From Plasticicumulans acidivorans (GTDB lineage Bacteria > Pseudomonadota > Gammaproteobacteria > Competibacterales > Competibacteraceae): 64,000 nt of DNA. The stretch is from positions 79,805-143,804 of the forward strand of contig NZ_QGTJ01000012.1 in NCBI RefSeq assembly GCF_003182095.1, written 5' to 3'. Of the stretch, positions 10,253-19,205 are shown one piece after another; the first letter of the stretch is position 1; the number at the start of each line of letters is the position of its first letter. The translations under genes and the position numbers were made by a program. Below the pieces are notes generated by a model. That model worked only from the letters and a program-made list of their open reading frames with translations, had not been told where the DNA came from and did not search any database.

Positions 10253-11351
10253 GTGGGTCTCCTTCTTCTTTGGTGGTGGTCGAATCGACCGGATGCGGCC
10301 ATCCGCGGGCGGATGGCTCGGCAAAGGGAATGGCGGGGCCGCCCGGGCCGCGTGCGGCGGCGGCGAGGGTGGCCGGCACGTCGAGGGTCAGCGGACCGTC
10401 GAGTTCGAGGCGCACCAGCGCCTGTTCGCCGGCGTCGACTTCGATTTCGCGCTCGCCGTCGAGGGCGATGCTGCCGCGCAGCGGCGCGACCGGATAATCG
10501 ACGCCCGGCTGCATCACGGCGGCCTGCCTGACCGGCACCGTGGCGAGCACGCCCGGCGCGATCGGTGCCAGCAGCGGCCGGCCACCGCTGCCGCACTGCA
10601 GGCGCAGACCCTGCGCGGCGCTGCGGGTCACCGGTGCCACCGCCGCGGCGATCGCCGACAGGCCGATGGCGTCGGGCTCGGCGAAGCTCACGTAGAGCTC
10701 GGCGATGCTCGCCGGCTCCCACACCGCGCGCGCGCCGAGGTGGTCGAGGCGGGTGACGCAGACATCGACCAGCGCGATGTCACTGCGCCTGCCGACGCTG
10801 ATCCGCAGGCGCTTGTTGCGCTGCAAAGCGACCTGCGCCGGCACCCGGCCGGTGGCGTAGAGCGCGGCGGCGAGGCCGGTGACGGTGGCTTCGCGCAGGT
10901 CGGGGAAGACGTTGTTGGTGCCGCTGGACAGTGTTGCCATCGGCAGTTCGGGGCAGGCGGCGGCGACTACGCGGTGAGTGCCGTCGCCACCCAGCACCAC
11001 CACCAGCGCGGCACCGGCCTGCTCGATCAGCCGGGCAGCCCGGGCACTGTCGGAAGCGTCTTCTTCGAGCTGCATGTCGAGGAACTCGACCCGCGGCCAC
11101 GGCGGCAGGCGGGAGGCATGGTGGCTCTGCAGCGCCCGCAGCACGCCGGCGGCGATGCCGGTCATGTCGGGCATCATCAGCACCCGGTCGACGCCGAGCT
11201 GGCCCAGCGGCCCGAGCAGGCGCTGGATCATGTTGGCCTTCTCCGCGGTGGGGAAAACCGAGGCCTTGGCGGTCAGGCGACGGATGTCACGCCCGGAGGC
11301 CGGGTTGGCGATGATGCCGACGCTGATGTCGCGCTGGACGGGCTTGGCCAC
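10230..11351 (-). CDS. acoX: Acetoin catabolism protein AcoX (NAD kinase-like fold)
   Basis: First gene of the acetoin operon. It starts at GTG 11351, preceded by AAGGAG. The 373-residue product resembles ATP-NAD kinase: 'VGIIANPASGRDIRRL' at the N-terminus, then 'VVVLGGDGTHRVVA' (GGDGT phosphate-binding motif) and 'LSSGTNNVFP'. AcoX is conserved in acoXABC operons, but its reaction was never clearly established and it is reported as not essential for the dehydrogenase complex. A sigma-54 promoter lies about 35 bases upstream. Confidence 0.9.
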   Translation of the reverse strand: MAKPVQRDISVGIIANPASGRDIRRLTAKASVFPTAEKANMIQRLLGPLGQLGVDRVLMMPDMTGIAAGVLRALQSHHASRLPPWPRVEFLDMQLEEDASDSARAARLIEQAGAALVVVLGGDGTHRVVAAACPELPMATLSSGTNNVFPDLREATVTGLAAALYATGRVPAQVALQRNKRLRISVGRRSDIALVDVCVTRLDHLGARAVWEPASIAELYVSFAEPDAIGLSAIAAAVAPVTRSAAQGLRLQCGSGGRPLLAPIAPGVLATVPVRQAAVMQPGVDYPVAPLRGSIALDGEREIEVDAGEQALVRLELDGPLTLDVPATLAAAARGPGGPAIPFAEPSARGWPHPVDSTTTKEEGDPRDHHAQS

Positions 11352-11385
11352 GATGGCTCCTTGGCTGGCGGTTCCAGTCCCCCAG

Positions 11386-11401
11386 CGCAGAACTCGTGCC
11401 G
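11386..11401 (-). promoter_or_regulatory. Sigma-54 (-24/-12) promoter of the aco operon
   Basis: On the minus strand the element reads CGGCACG-N4-CTGCG, against the consensus TGGCACG-N4-TTGCA. The invariant GG and GC are present and twelve bases apart. The predicted start is near 11375, leaving a ~24-base leader with AAGGAG before the acoX GTG. It matches the divergent gene for a sigma-54 activator (AcoR). Confidence 0.82.
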
Positions 11402-11564
11402 ATTCGCTTCGCGGTCCGCGGAAAAACCCGGTCGAATCCGAATAATCAGATTAAAATCAAATTGTTGATGCTGTTTGTGACGGCGCGTGCAGCGGTTTGC
11501 CACGGGCTCCGACGGCCTGTGCACGGCAGACAGATGCCTCAGCCGACGGCGGCTGATTCACACC

Positions 11565-11584
11565 TGTCTCAAGCCGATGAGACA
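11565..11584. promoter_or_regulatory. Candidate AcoR upstream activating sequence
   Basis: Perfect inverted repeat TGTCTCA-N6-TGAGACA, extended on both sides by ACACC/ACCTG-like bases. It lies about 180 bp upstream of the acoX -12 element and 130 bp before acoR. The distance and symmetry suit an enhancer for a Fis-type HTH dimer, so AcoR binding is the natural guess; it could also allow acoR autoregulation. No second full copy was seen. Confidence 0.55.
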
Positions 11585-11713
11585 CCTGTCCGCATTGTTT
11601 TGGCTGGCGCCCGTACATAGGCTTGAGAGCGGGTGCAGAACGCTGCGGTCGGTGGCAAATGGCTGCGCCCCCAAAGAAATCCGGCAAGCCAGAGACCGGA
11701 ACGGAGGAGATCG

Positions 11714-13738
<2,025 letters not shown>

Positions 13739-13741
13739 GTA

Positions 13742-13761
13742 CGGCGCCATCGCCGGTTTTT
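13742..13761 (+). terminator. Intrinsic terminator after acoR
   Basis: Stem CGGCG/CGCCG with loop CCAT followed by G and TTTTT, three bases after the acoR stop. The stem is short (5 bp) but GC-only and the U-tract is correctly placed. Confidence 0.5.
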
Positions 13762-13851
13762 CCGGCACAGCGCGCTATCGTACGCTGCGCCGCGGGAGCG
13801 GCCGCCGGTTCTGGTGATGCCGGCACGCGATCCGTGTGCCAGTACAGGCTT

Positions 13852-14037
13852 CTAATGCATTGGTAGCCGCGGCGAGTGGTGGGCCAGCAGGCGGGCCTGC
13901 TCGCGTTTGCCGCAGCGTTTGCAGACGGCGGTGCAGCTGCCGTCCGCATGCAGGTCCACGAAATGCCAGCAGTGGGCCATGATCAAGCAGCTGATACGCT
14001 TCATCAAGATAATCAGCCACTTGCGAGTGTTGGCCAT
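13852..14037 (-). CDS. Small hypothetical protein with a CX2C knuckle
   Basis: A 61-residue ORF isolated between acoR and the next gene. After a hydrophobic start ('KWLIILMKRISCLIMAHCWHF') comes 'LHADGSCTAVCKRCGKREQ', which looks like a small metal-binding knuckle (His/Cys pairs plus CX2C). An internal Met at 14004 is an alternative start. The upstream DNA is notably AT-rich; on the minus strand TTACAC, 15 bases and TAATAT resemble a promoter (spacing short), followed by a TTCTC/GAGAA hairpin. There is no strong ribosome site. Not recognised; it may be a real microprotein or chance. Confidence 0.4.
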   Translation of the reverse strand: MANTRKWLIILMKRISCLIMAHCWHFVDLHADGSCTAVCKRCGKREQARLLAHHSPRLPMH

Positions 14038-14192
14038 GATTTTGTTCTCGCTTCGTGAGAAAATATTAACTTCATGTTAGGAAGTGTAATGCGAGATCGG
14101 CTGCATGCCAGTGATGAGCTTCACCGCCAGCGGCGTGTGCAGCCGGCGGTCAGCCCTGAGAGGCTGAGGCGATGAGTAGGCAGGGAGACGAT

Positions 14193-14417
14193 ATGGATCG
14201 ATCGAATGTCGGTGCCGCCCTCGGCGCGCTGGCGCTGACGGCGCTGTCCACGGCAGCGATCGTCTGGCTGATCAACAGTGGCTGGAGCCGGCTGCCGCCG
14301 TGGCTGGCGATCATTGCGTTCATTCTGCTGGCGGTATTCGTCATCGGTTCGCCGATCTACGCGCTGGCGCGCTGGGCCGAGCGGCGGCTGGCGCAGCAGC
14401 AGGCGCCGCGGCGCTGA
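14193..14417 (+). CDS. Small two-span membrane protein, unknown function
   Basis: About 74 residues from the ATG at 14193 (GGGAGA five bases upstream) or 81 from the ATG at 14172. Two hydrophobic segments, 'ALGALALTALSTAAIVWLI' and 'WLAIIAFILLAVFVIGSPI', are followed by a basic tail 'ARWAERRLAQQQAPRR'. Its stop overlaps the mtfA start (TGATG), so the two are co-translated. No family recognised. Confidence 0.6.
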   Translation: MDRSNVGAALGALALTALSTAAIVWLINSGWSRLPPWLAIIAFILLAVFVIGSPIYALARWAERRLAQQQAPRR

Positions 14418-15187
14418 TGGGCTGGTGGCGTGACTGGCGCCGGCGGCGACGGCTCGCCAGGCTGTCCTGCCCGCCGGCTGAATGGGCGGCAGCGCTGGCC
14501 GGGCAGCCGGTATTGGCGGGGCTGAGCGCGGCGCAGAATGCCCGCCTGCGCGATCTGGCGCTGCTGTTCCTGCACGAAAAAGCGATCGAGCCGGTCGGCG
14601 GGCTGCAGCTCGATGCGCCGGCGCGGCTGCGGCTGGCGGCGGTGGCCTGCCTGCCGATCCTCGAACTCGGTCTCGACTGGTACGACGGCTGGTCGGCGGT
14701 GGTGGTCTACCCGGGCAGCTTCATGGCGCAGCAGGAATTCACCGACGAGGCCGGCGTCGTGCACCACGTGCGCCGGCCGCTGGCCGGCGAAGCCTGGGAG
14801 CGCGGGCCGCTGATCCTGTCCTGGGACGATGTGCTCGACAGCGACGCGCTCGACGGCTTCCACGTCGTGCTGCACGAGTTCGCGCACAAGCTCGATATGC
14901 TCAACGGCGAAGCCAACGGCCTGCCGCCGCTGCATCGCGGCATGAGCGTGCGCGCCTGGGCACAGGCGTTCGGCGCCGCCTACGAGGACCTGTGTGATCG
15001 CGTCGATGCGGGCGAGGACACGCCGCTCGACCCCTATGCCAGTGACAGCCCTGAGGAGTTCTTCGCGGTCGCCAGCGAGGCCTTTTTCGAGCTGCCGGCG
15101 ATGCTCGTCGCCGAGTATCCGCAGGTCTACGCCCAGCTCGCGCAGTTCTACCGCCAGGAGCCGCGGCGCCGGCTCGGCGGGCTTTAG
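14417..15187 (+). CDS. mtfA: MtfA-type zinc peptidase
   Basis: A 256-residue zinc-dependent peptidase of the MtfA (YeeI) family. In E. coli MtfA binds the repressor Mlc and so affects glucose PTS expression, and it also has aminopeptidase activity. The metal site is visible as 'VVLHEFAHKLDMLNGEANG' (HEXXHXXD form), with 'SDSPEEFFAVASEAFFE' providing the downstream acidic ligand region. Conserved segments 'LFLHEKAIEPVGGLQLD' and 'VVVYPGSFMA' also fit. The ATG overlaps the previous stop; the 3' end overlaps msrQ by four bases in convergent orientation. The Mlc partner was not seen here. Confidence 0.88.
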   Translation: MGWWRDWRRRRRLARLSCPPAEWAAALAGQPVLAGLSAAQNARLRDLALLFLHEKAIEPVGGLQLDAPARLRLAAVACLPILELGLDWYDGWSAVVVYPGSFMAQQEFTDEAGVVHHVRRPLAGEAWERGPLILSWDDVLDSDALDGFHVVLHEFAHKLDMLNGEANGLPPLHRGMSVRAWAQAFGAAYEDLCDRVDAGEDTPLDPYASDSPEEFFAVASEAFFELPAMLVAEYPQVYAQLAQFYRQEPRRRLGGL

Positions 15188-15828
15188 CCGGCGCGCGATA
15201 CCGTCGTGGCCTGCGGGCGCGCCGGGGTGCGGTTCAGCCAGCGTTCGCGCAGGCGCCAGCCGAACAGGACGGCGAGGATCAGCGCATACAGCAGCGGCTC
15301 GCGCACATCGGCCTTGACCAGCCAGAGAAAGTGCAGCACCGCGAGGATGCTGATCGCATAGATGGCGCGGTGCAGCGCCGCCCAGCGCCGGCCGAGGCGT
15401 TTCATCATCGCCTGTGTCGAGGTCACCGCCAGCGGGATCAGCAGCAGGTAGGCGATGAAGCCGACGCAGATCCACGGCCGCTTGATGACTTCGGCGCCGA
15501 GTTGCGCGAAGTCGAATTCCAGATCGAGCGCGAAGTAGGTCAGCACATGCAGGCTGGCGTAGAAAAAGGCGTAGAGGCCGAGCATGCGCCGCAGCCGCAG
15601 CGGCCAGGACTGCCCACTCAGCCGCCGCAGCGGCGTGCAGCACAGCGTCAGGCACAGGAAGCGCAGGGCCCAGTCGCCGGTCGCGTGGCTGATGGTCTCC
15701 ACCGGATTGGCACCGAGCGTACCGTCGAAGCCGCGCCAGAGCAGGGTGAGGAAGGGCAGCAGGGCGGCGAGGAACAGCGGCGGTTTGTACCAGGCACGGG
15801 CGCGGGCGGTCTTGGACATGGGGGTCAC
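15184..15828 (-). CDS. msrQ: Heme-binding membrane subunit MsrQ (YedZ family)
   Basis: A 214-residue protein with about six membrane spans and the ferric-reductase-like heme pattern: 'GDWALRFLCLTLCCTPLRRL', 'RRMLGLYAFFYASLHVLTYFALD', 'KRPWICVGFIAYLLLIPLAVTS' and 'LHRAIYAISILAVLHFLWLVK', with the conserved His residues. MsrQ passes electrons to periplasmic MsrP, which repairs oxidised methionines. The start is GTG 15828 or ATG 15819; neither has a strong ribosome site. msrP, its usual operon partner, is not adjacent: upstream is a divergent channel gene. Confidence 0.88.
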   Translation of the reverse strand: MTPMSKTARARAWYKPPLFLAALLPFLTLLWRGFDGTLGANPVETISHATGDWALRFLCLTLCCTPLRRLSGQSWPLRLRRMLGLYAFFYASLHVLTYFALDLEFDFAQLGAEVIKRPWICVGFIAYLLLIPLAVTSTQAMMKRLGRRWAALHRAIYAISILAVLHFLWLVKADVREPLLYALILAVLFGWRLRERWLNRTPARPQATTVSRAG

Positions 15829-15974
15829 CGTCAGTCGGGAATATCGCTGCCTACGGCGCCGGCGGCGTTTTCGATGCGCCGGTCGTCTGTCGCTGATGCG
15901 AACGGATCGCGCGGCCGGGCGCGGTGCTATCTTATCGCGCCCCCATCCCGCACCTGTTCATGGGTGAAATCCGA

Positions 15975-18545
15975 ATGCCTCGCCTGTTGTCGCGCCTGCT
16001 GGCGCTGTTCGTCGTTTGCGTATTCCTGAGCGCCCCTCTGCAGGCCCAGACCGATGCCCCGGCCGCTCCGGCCAAGCCCTTGAGCGATCTGCTCAATGAC
16101 TGGAAGGGCACGCTCGATGCCGCCAGCAAGCAGTTGGCCAGCGGCAAGCTTGAAGACGAGGCCGATTTCGAGCGTGTGCGCGCCGATGCCGATCGCGTGC
16201 GCAGCGGCACGCAGGCGGCGCGCGCCGACGCGCAGGCCAAGGTCGCTGCCGCGCAGCAGCTGGTCGATGCACTCGGTGCGCCGCCGGCCGACGGTTCGGC
16301 AGAGTCCAAGGACGTGGCGCGCCAGCGTCAGCAGCTGGCCACCGATCTGGCGGCGGCCGACGGCCGGCTCAAGCAGCTCGACGTGATCGACGCGCGCGCC
16401 CAGGCACTGACCGCCGACATCGCCCGCGCGCTGCGTGAAAAGCTTGCCTCGAACCTGCTGGCGCGCGGGCCGAGCCTGCTGTCGGCCGATGTCTGGACGC
16501 TCGGCGCCGGCGAGCTGCTCAGCGGTTTTCGCACGCTCAGCGGTTCGACGCTCGATCAGTGGCGCGCGCCGGATTACTTCAGCCGCGTCACCGCGGTCTC
16601 CGGCAAGCTGCTGCTGGTGCTGCTGGCGCTGTGCAGCGGCTTTTTCCTGCGCCGCTGGCTGCTCGCGCACTTCGGCCGCGATGCCAGCGGCGAGCTGACG
16701 CAGGCGCCGGAATACAGCCGGCGGGTCGGCGCGGCGCTGGTCGAAGCGCTGTGCCGCGCGCTGCTGCCGAGTCTGGCGGCCGGTGCCATCGCGCTGATCG
16801 GCCGCTTCGATGGTCTGGTCGATCCGCACAGCCTGCCGCTGCTCGACGGCTTCACCATCGGCCTGGTGTTCTACGTCACGCTGATCGGCCTCGACCGCGC
16901 CGCGCTGGCACCGGAGCAGCCGGCCTGGCGGGTGGCGATGCTCGCCGATGACGTTGCCCGCCGCCTGTCCTGGCGCTTTCATCTGATCGCCGCGGTGTTC
17001 GCGCCGCTGCTGGCGGTGACCATCGCCGCGCCGGCGATGGACCTCGGTGAGGAGGGGCGGGCGCTGTGGATCTTCGTCGGCAGCCTGGCGCTCGGCAGTG
17101 CGCTGCTGACCGTCAGCAGCCGCCGTGCCTGGCGCTCGGAGCAGACGGTCGAGGCGGACGCCGGCGATACCGTGGCGCCGGTCGCCGCCGAGCGCAACCG
17201 GCGGCCGCTGCTGGCGCCGCTGTGGGCACTGCTGCGCATCGCCGTCGCCCTGATCGCCATCGCCGGTCCGCTGCTGGCGTTGTACGGCTACTCCAATTTG
17301 GCCGCCTATCTGCAGATCAACCTGCTGTGGACCGGCCTCGGGCTGGGGGCGGTGCTGGTGCTGCGCCGGCTGCTCGCCGAGCTGATCGACCGTCTGCTGA
17401 TCATCGGCAACCGCCGCGGACCGCTGGCACGGGTGTTCGCGCTCGATGAGTCCAGCGCGCAGCGCCTGGATTTCTGGCTGTCGCTGCTGTTCGACTGCGC
17501 GCTGTTCAGTGGCACGCTGGTGCTGCTGCTGCTGCGCTGGGGCGTGCGCTGGCCGGAGCTGGCCAGCCTGCTCGATCAGCTGCTGTTCGGCTTCAAGGTC
17601 GGCGGCATGACGCTGTCGCTGCTCGATCTGCTGACGGCGGTGGCGCTGTTCAGCGGCATCCTCGCCGCCAGCCGCATGACCCAGCGCGTGCTCGAAGAAC
17701 GGGTGCTGCCGCATACGCGCATGGACGCCGGCCTGCGCAATTCGATCAAGAGCGCGGTCAGCTACGTCGGTCTGGTGATCGGTCTGGTGGTGGCGGTGTC
17801 GACGCTCGGCATCGACCTGTCGAAGATCGCGCTGCTCGCCGGCGCGCTCTCGGTCGGTATCGGTTTCGGTCTGCAGAACATCGTCAGCAACTTCGTCTCC
17901 GGCCTGATCCTGCTCGCCGAACGGCCGATCAAGGTCGGTGACTGGGTCGTGGTCGGCGCCAGCGAGGGCATCGTCAAACGCATCAACGTACGGGCGACCG
18001 AGATCGAAACCGCGCAGCGTGCCTCGGTGATCATCCCCAACTCGACGCTGCTGTCGCAGTCGGTGCAGAACTGGACGCACAAGAACACCTTCGGCCGCGT
18101 CGAGATCGCCGTCGGTGTGGCCTATGAGTCCGATCCCGAGCAGGTGCGCAGCATCCTGCTCGAATGCGCGAAGGCCCATGCCGCGGTCAGCCGCTGGCCG
18201 GCGCCGATGGTGGTGTTCAAGGACTTCGGCCCGAGCTCGCTCGACTTCGAGCTGCGCGTGTACCTCGACAACGTCGAGCTCAAGGGTGTGGTGGCCTCCG
18301 ATCTGCGCTTTGCGATCTTCCGCGCCTTCAGCGAGCAGGGCGTCGAGATTCCGTTCGGCCAGTCCGAAGTGCGCCTGCGCGACATCGAGCGGCTGGAGAC
18401 GCTGGTTGAACGCCTGCTGGAAAACGGCGCTGCCCGGCATGCGCCGGCGGGCGTCAATCCCCTGGCCGAGCGCACACTGACCCCGGCGGCGCCCAGACAT
18501 TCGGGGGCGGTATCCGATGGCTCGGGGACGGAGGTGGTCGCATGA
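15975..18545 (+). CDS. Large mechanosensitive channel of the MscS family (DUF3772-type)
   Basis: About 856 residues. The start at 15975 gives a clear signal peptide ('LLSRLLALFVVCVFLSAPLQAQ') before a periplasmic, coiled-coil-rich N-terminal domain (roughly 30-200) as in DUF3772 channels. Then come about ten membrane spans and a C-terminal MscS core (roughly 590-800) with the pore helix and beta domain: 'GALSVGIGFGLQNIVSNFVSGLILLAERPI', 'VGDWVVVGASEGIV', 'RASVIIPNSTLL'. Such proteins release osmolytes on hypo-osmotic shock. A GGGCGCG/CGCGCCC inverted repeat with an extended -10 (TGCTATCTT) inside it lies at 15917-15942. The stop overlaps the CDGSH gene by four bases. Confidence 0.85.
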   Translation: MPRLLSRLLALFVVCVFLSAPLQAQTDAPAAPAKPLSDLLNDWKGTLDAASKQLASGKLEDEADFERVRADADRVRSGTQAARADAQAKVAAAQQLVDALGAPPADGSAESKDVARQRQQLATDLAAADGRLKQLDVIDARAQALTADIARALREKLASNLLARGPSLLSADVWTLGAGELLSGFRTLSGSTLDQWRAPDYFSRVTAVSGKLLLVLLALCSGFFLRRWLLAHFGRDASGELTQAPEYSRRVGAALVEALCRALLPSLAAGAIALIGRFDGLVDPHSLPLLDGFTIGLVFYVTLIGLDRAALAPEQPAWRVAMLADDVARRLSWRFHLIAAVFAPLLAVTIAAPAMDLGEEGRALWIFVGSLALGSALLTVSSRRAWRSEQTVEADAGDTVAPVAAERNRRPLLAPLWALLRIAVALIAIAGPLLALYGYSNLAAYLQINLLWTGLGLGAVLVLRRLLAELIDRLLIIGNRRGPLARVFALDESSAQRLDFWLSLLFDCALFSGTLVLLLLRWGVRWPELASLLDQLLFGFKVGGMTLSLLDLLTAVALFSGILAASRMTQRVLEERVLPHTRMDAGLRNSIKSAVSYVGLVIGLVVAVSTLGIDLSKIALLAGALSVGIGFGLQNIVSNFVSGLILLAERPIKVGDWVVVGASEGIVKRINVRATEIETAQRASVIIPNSTLLSQSVQNWTHKNTFGRVEIAVGVAYESDPEQVRSILLECAKAHAAVSRWPAPMVVFKDFGPSSLDFELRVYLDNVELKGVVASDLRFAIFRAFSEQGVEIPFGQSEVRLRDIERLETLVERLLENGAARHAPAGVNPLAERTLTPAAPRHSGAVSDGSGTEVVA

Positions 18546-18787
18546 AGCTGTTCGAACGAGGCAAGCCCTGGATTCTGCAGGGCATGCCGGGCGAGACAGT
18601 GTCGATCTGCCAGTGCGGGGAAAGCGCCGATCCGCCGCGCTGCGATGGTTCGCAGCCACGCTGCCGGCAGGGCGGTGCGCTGGAGCAGGTGTTTGCCGCC
18701 GATGGCCAGCTGTGGCTCTGTGGCTGCGGCCACAGCGCCCGCTTACCGCTGTGTGATGGCAGCCATAAAGCGTTTCGCAATACATGA
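18542..18787 (+). CDS. CDGSH iron-sulfur domain protein
   Basis: An 81-residue protein with two tandem CDGSH-type motifs, 'CQCGESADPPRCDGSQ' and 'CGCGHSARLPLCDGSH', each giving the three Cys and one His (Gln in the first repeat position) used for a labile 2Fe-2S cluster. The His of the first motif is replaced by Gln, so that site may bind its cluster differently or weakly. The start codon overlaps the channel gene stop (ATGA), implying one transcript. Physiological role unknown; electron transfer or redox sensing is usual for the family. Confidence 0.85.
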   Translation: MKLFERGKPWILQGMPGETVSICQCGESADPPRCDGSQPRCRQGGALEQVFAADGQLWLCGCGHSARLPLCDGSHKAFRNT

Positions 18788-18840
18788 CCAAGCCGGCAAT
18801 GTAGGCTTTGGTCTTGTGGTATGACCAATGCTTGCGGGGC

Positions 18841-18924
18841 AAAAAAAGACCGGGATTTGTGATCCCGGTCGAAAAAAACTACAACCACCAAAGGAGGATA
18901 GAGAAAACATCCGACAGATGTTGG
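18841..18924 (-). ncRNA. Tandem sibling small RNA, downstream copy
   Basis: Predicted transcript of ~84 nt on the minus strand. Order 5' to 3': hairpin AACATC-tgtcg-GATGTT; TTTCTCT linker; core ATCCTCCTTTGGTGGTT; TGTAG plus U7; terminator stem GACCGGGAT/ATCCCGGTC with 5-base loop and U7 tail. It is preceded by TTGACG-N17-TAGACT. The CCTCC in the core is complementary to the Shine-Dalgarno GGAGG. The gene has the same architecture and core as a second copy 100 bp upstream. It lies in a ~420-bp gap with no protein gene. No known RNA family could be assigned by eye. Confidence 0.8.
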
Positions 18925-18929
18925 ACGCA

Positions 18930-18958
18930 AGTCTAAGAATCCACCGGTGCAGCGTCAA
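18930..18958 (-). promoter_or_regulatory. Promoter of the downstream sibling sRNA
   Basis: Minus-strand TTGACG (18958-18953), 17-base spacer and TAGACT (18935-18930); the predicted start lies at 18923-18925, just before the 5' hairpin. Close to the sigma-70 consensus with ideal spacing. Confidence 0.75.
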
Positions 18959-19024
18959 TCTGTGACGGACTGATGAATTTTCCAGTTCGGGATATTTTTT
19001 CTAACTGCTGTCTCGCGCAGCAGC

Positions 19025-19111
19025 AAAAAAAATGGCCGGGTACCTGAAGGGACCCGGCCAAATAACCACCGAAGGAGGATTGAAGAGGAGAAACACATCG
19101 CAAAGATGTTG
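19025..19111 (-). ncRNA. Tandem sibling small RNA, upstream copy
   Basis: Predicted transcript of ~87 nt on the minus strand. It has a 5' hairpin CATCGCAA/TTGCGATG with loop CATCT (also containing AACATC), then TTTCTCCTCTTC and core ATCCTCCTTCGGTGGTT. The end is terminator stem GGCCGGGT/ACCCGGCC with U8. The core differs from the sibling by one base (T to C). It is preceded by TTGACG-N18-TATATT. Stem sequences of the two copies differ while the unpaired core is kept, which indicates selection on the core and on structure. Confidence 0.8.
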
Positions 19112-19117
19112 CGATGC

Positions 19118-19147
19118 AATATAGGAGTTCATGCTGCAGTGCGTCAA
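19118..19147 (-). promoter_or_regulatory. Promoter of the upstream sibling sRNA
   Basis: Minus-strand TTGACG (19147-19142), 18-base spacer and TATATT (19123-19118); predicted start near 19111 at the 5' hairpin. Shares the TTGACG box with the sibling promoter. Confidence 0.75.
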
Positions 19148-19205
19148 GCGTTCCCGCTACCCGCTCTGTTGCAAATTGTGTCCATCGCCCGCCACGGGCT
19201 GCGGC

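Noticed and set aside
11595..11620. Sigma-70 promoter for acoR (TTGTTT ... TACATA)
   Set aside because: Spacing of 13 bases is too short for a normal promoter.
15927..18842. 971-codon open frame antisense to the MscS channel gene
   Set aside because: Gln/Arg/His-rich shadow frame without domains; the channel frame has signal peptide and MscS core.
18841..19080. The AACCACC-AAGGAGGAT strings on the plus strand as ribosome sites of small genes
   Set aside because: No start codon and frame of reasonable length follows on the plus strand, whereas both promoters and both U-tracts point to minus-strand transcripts.
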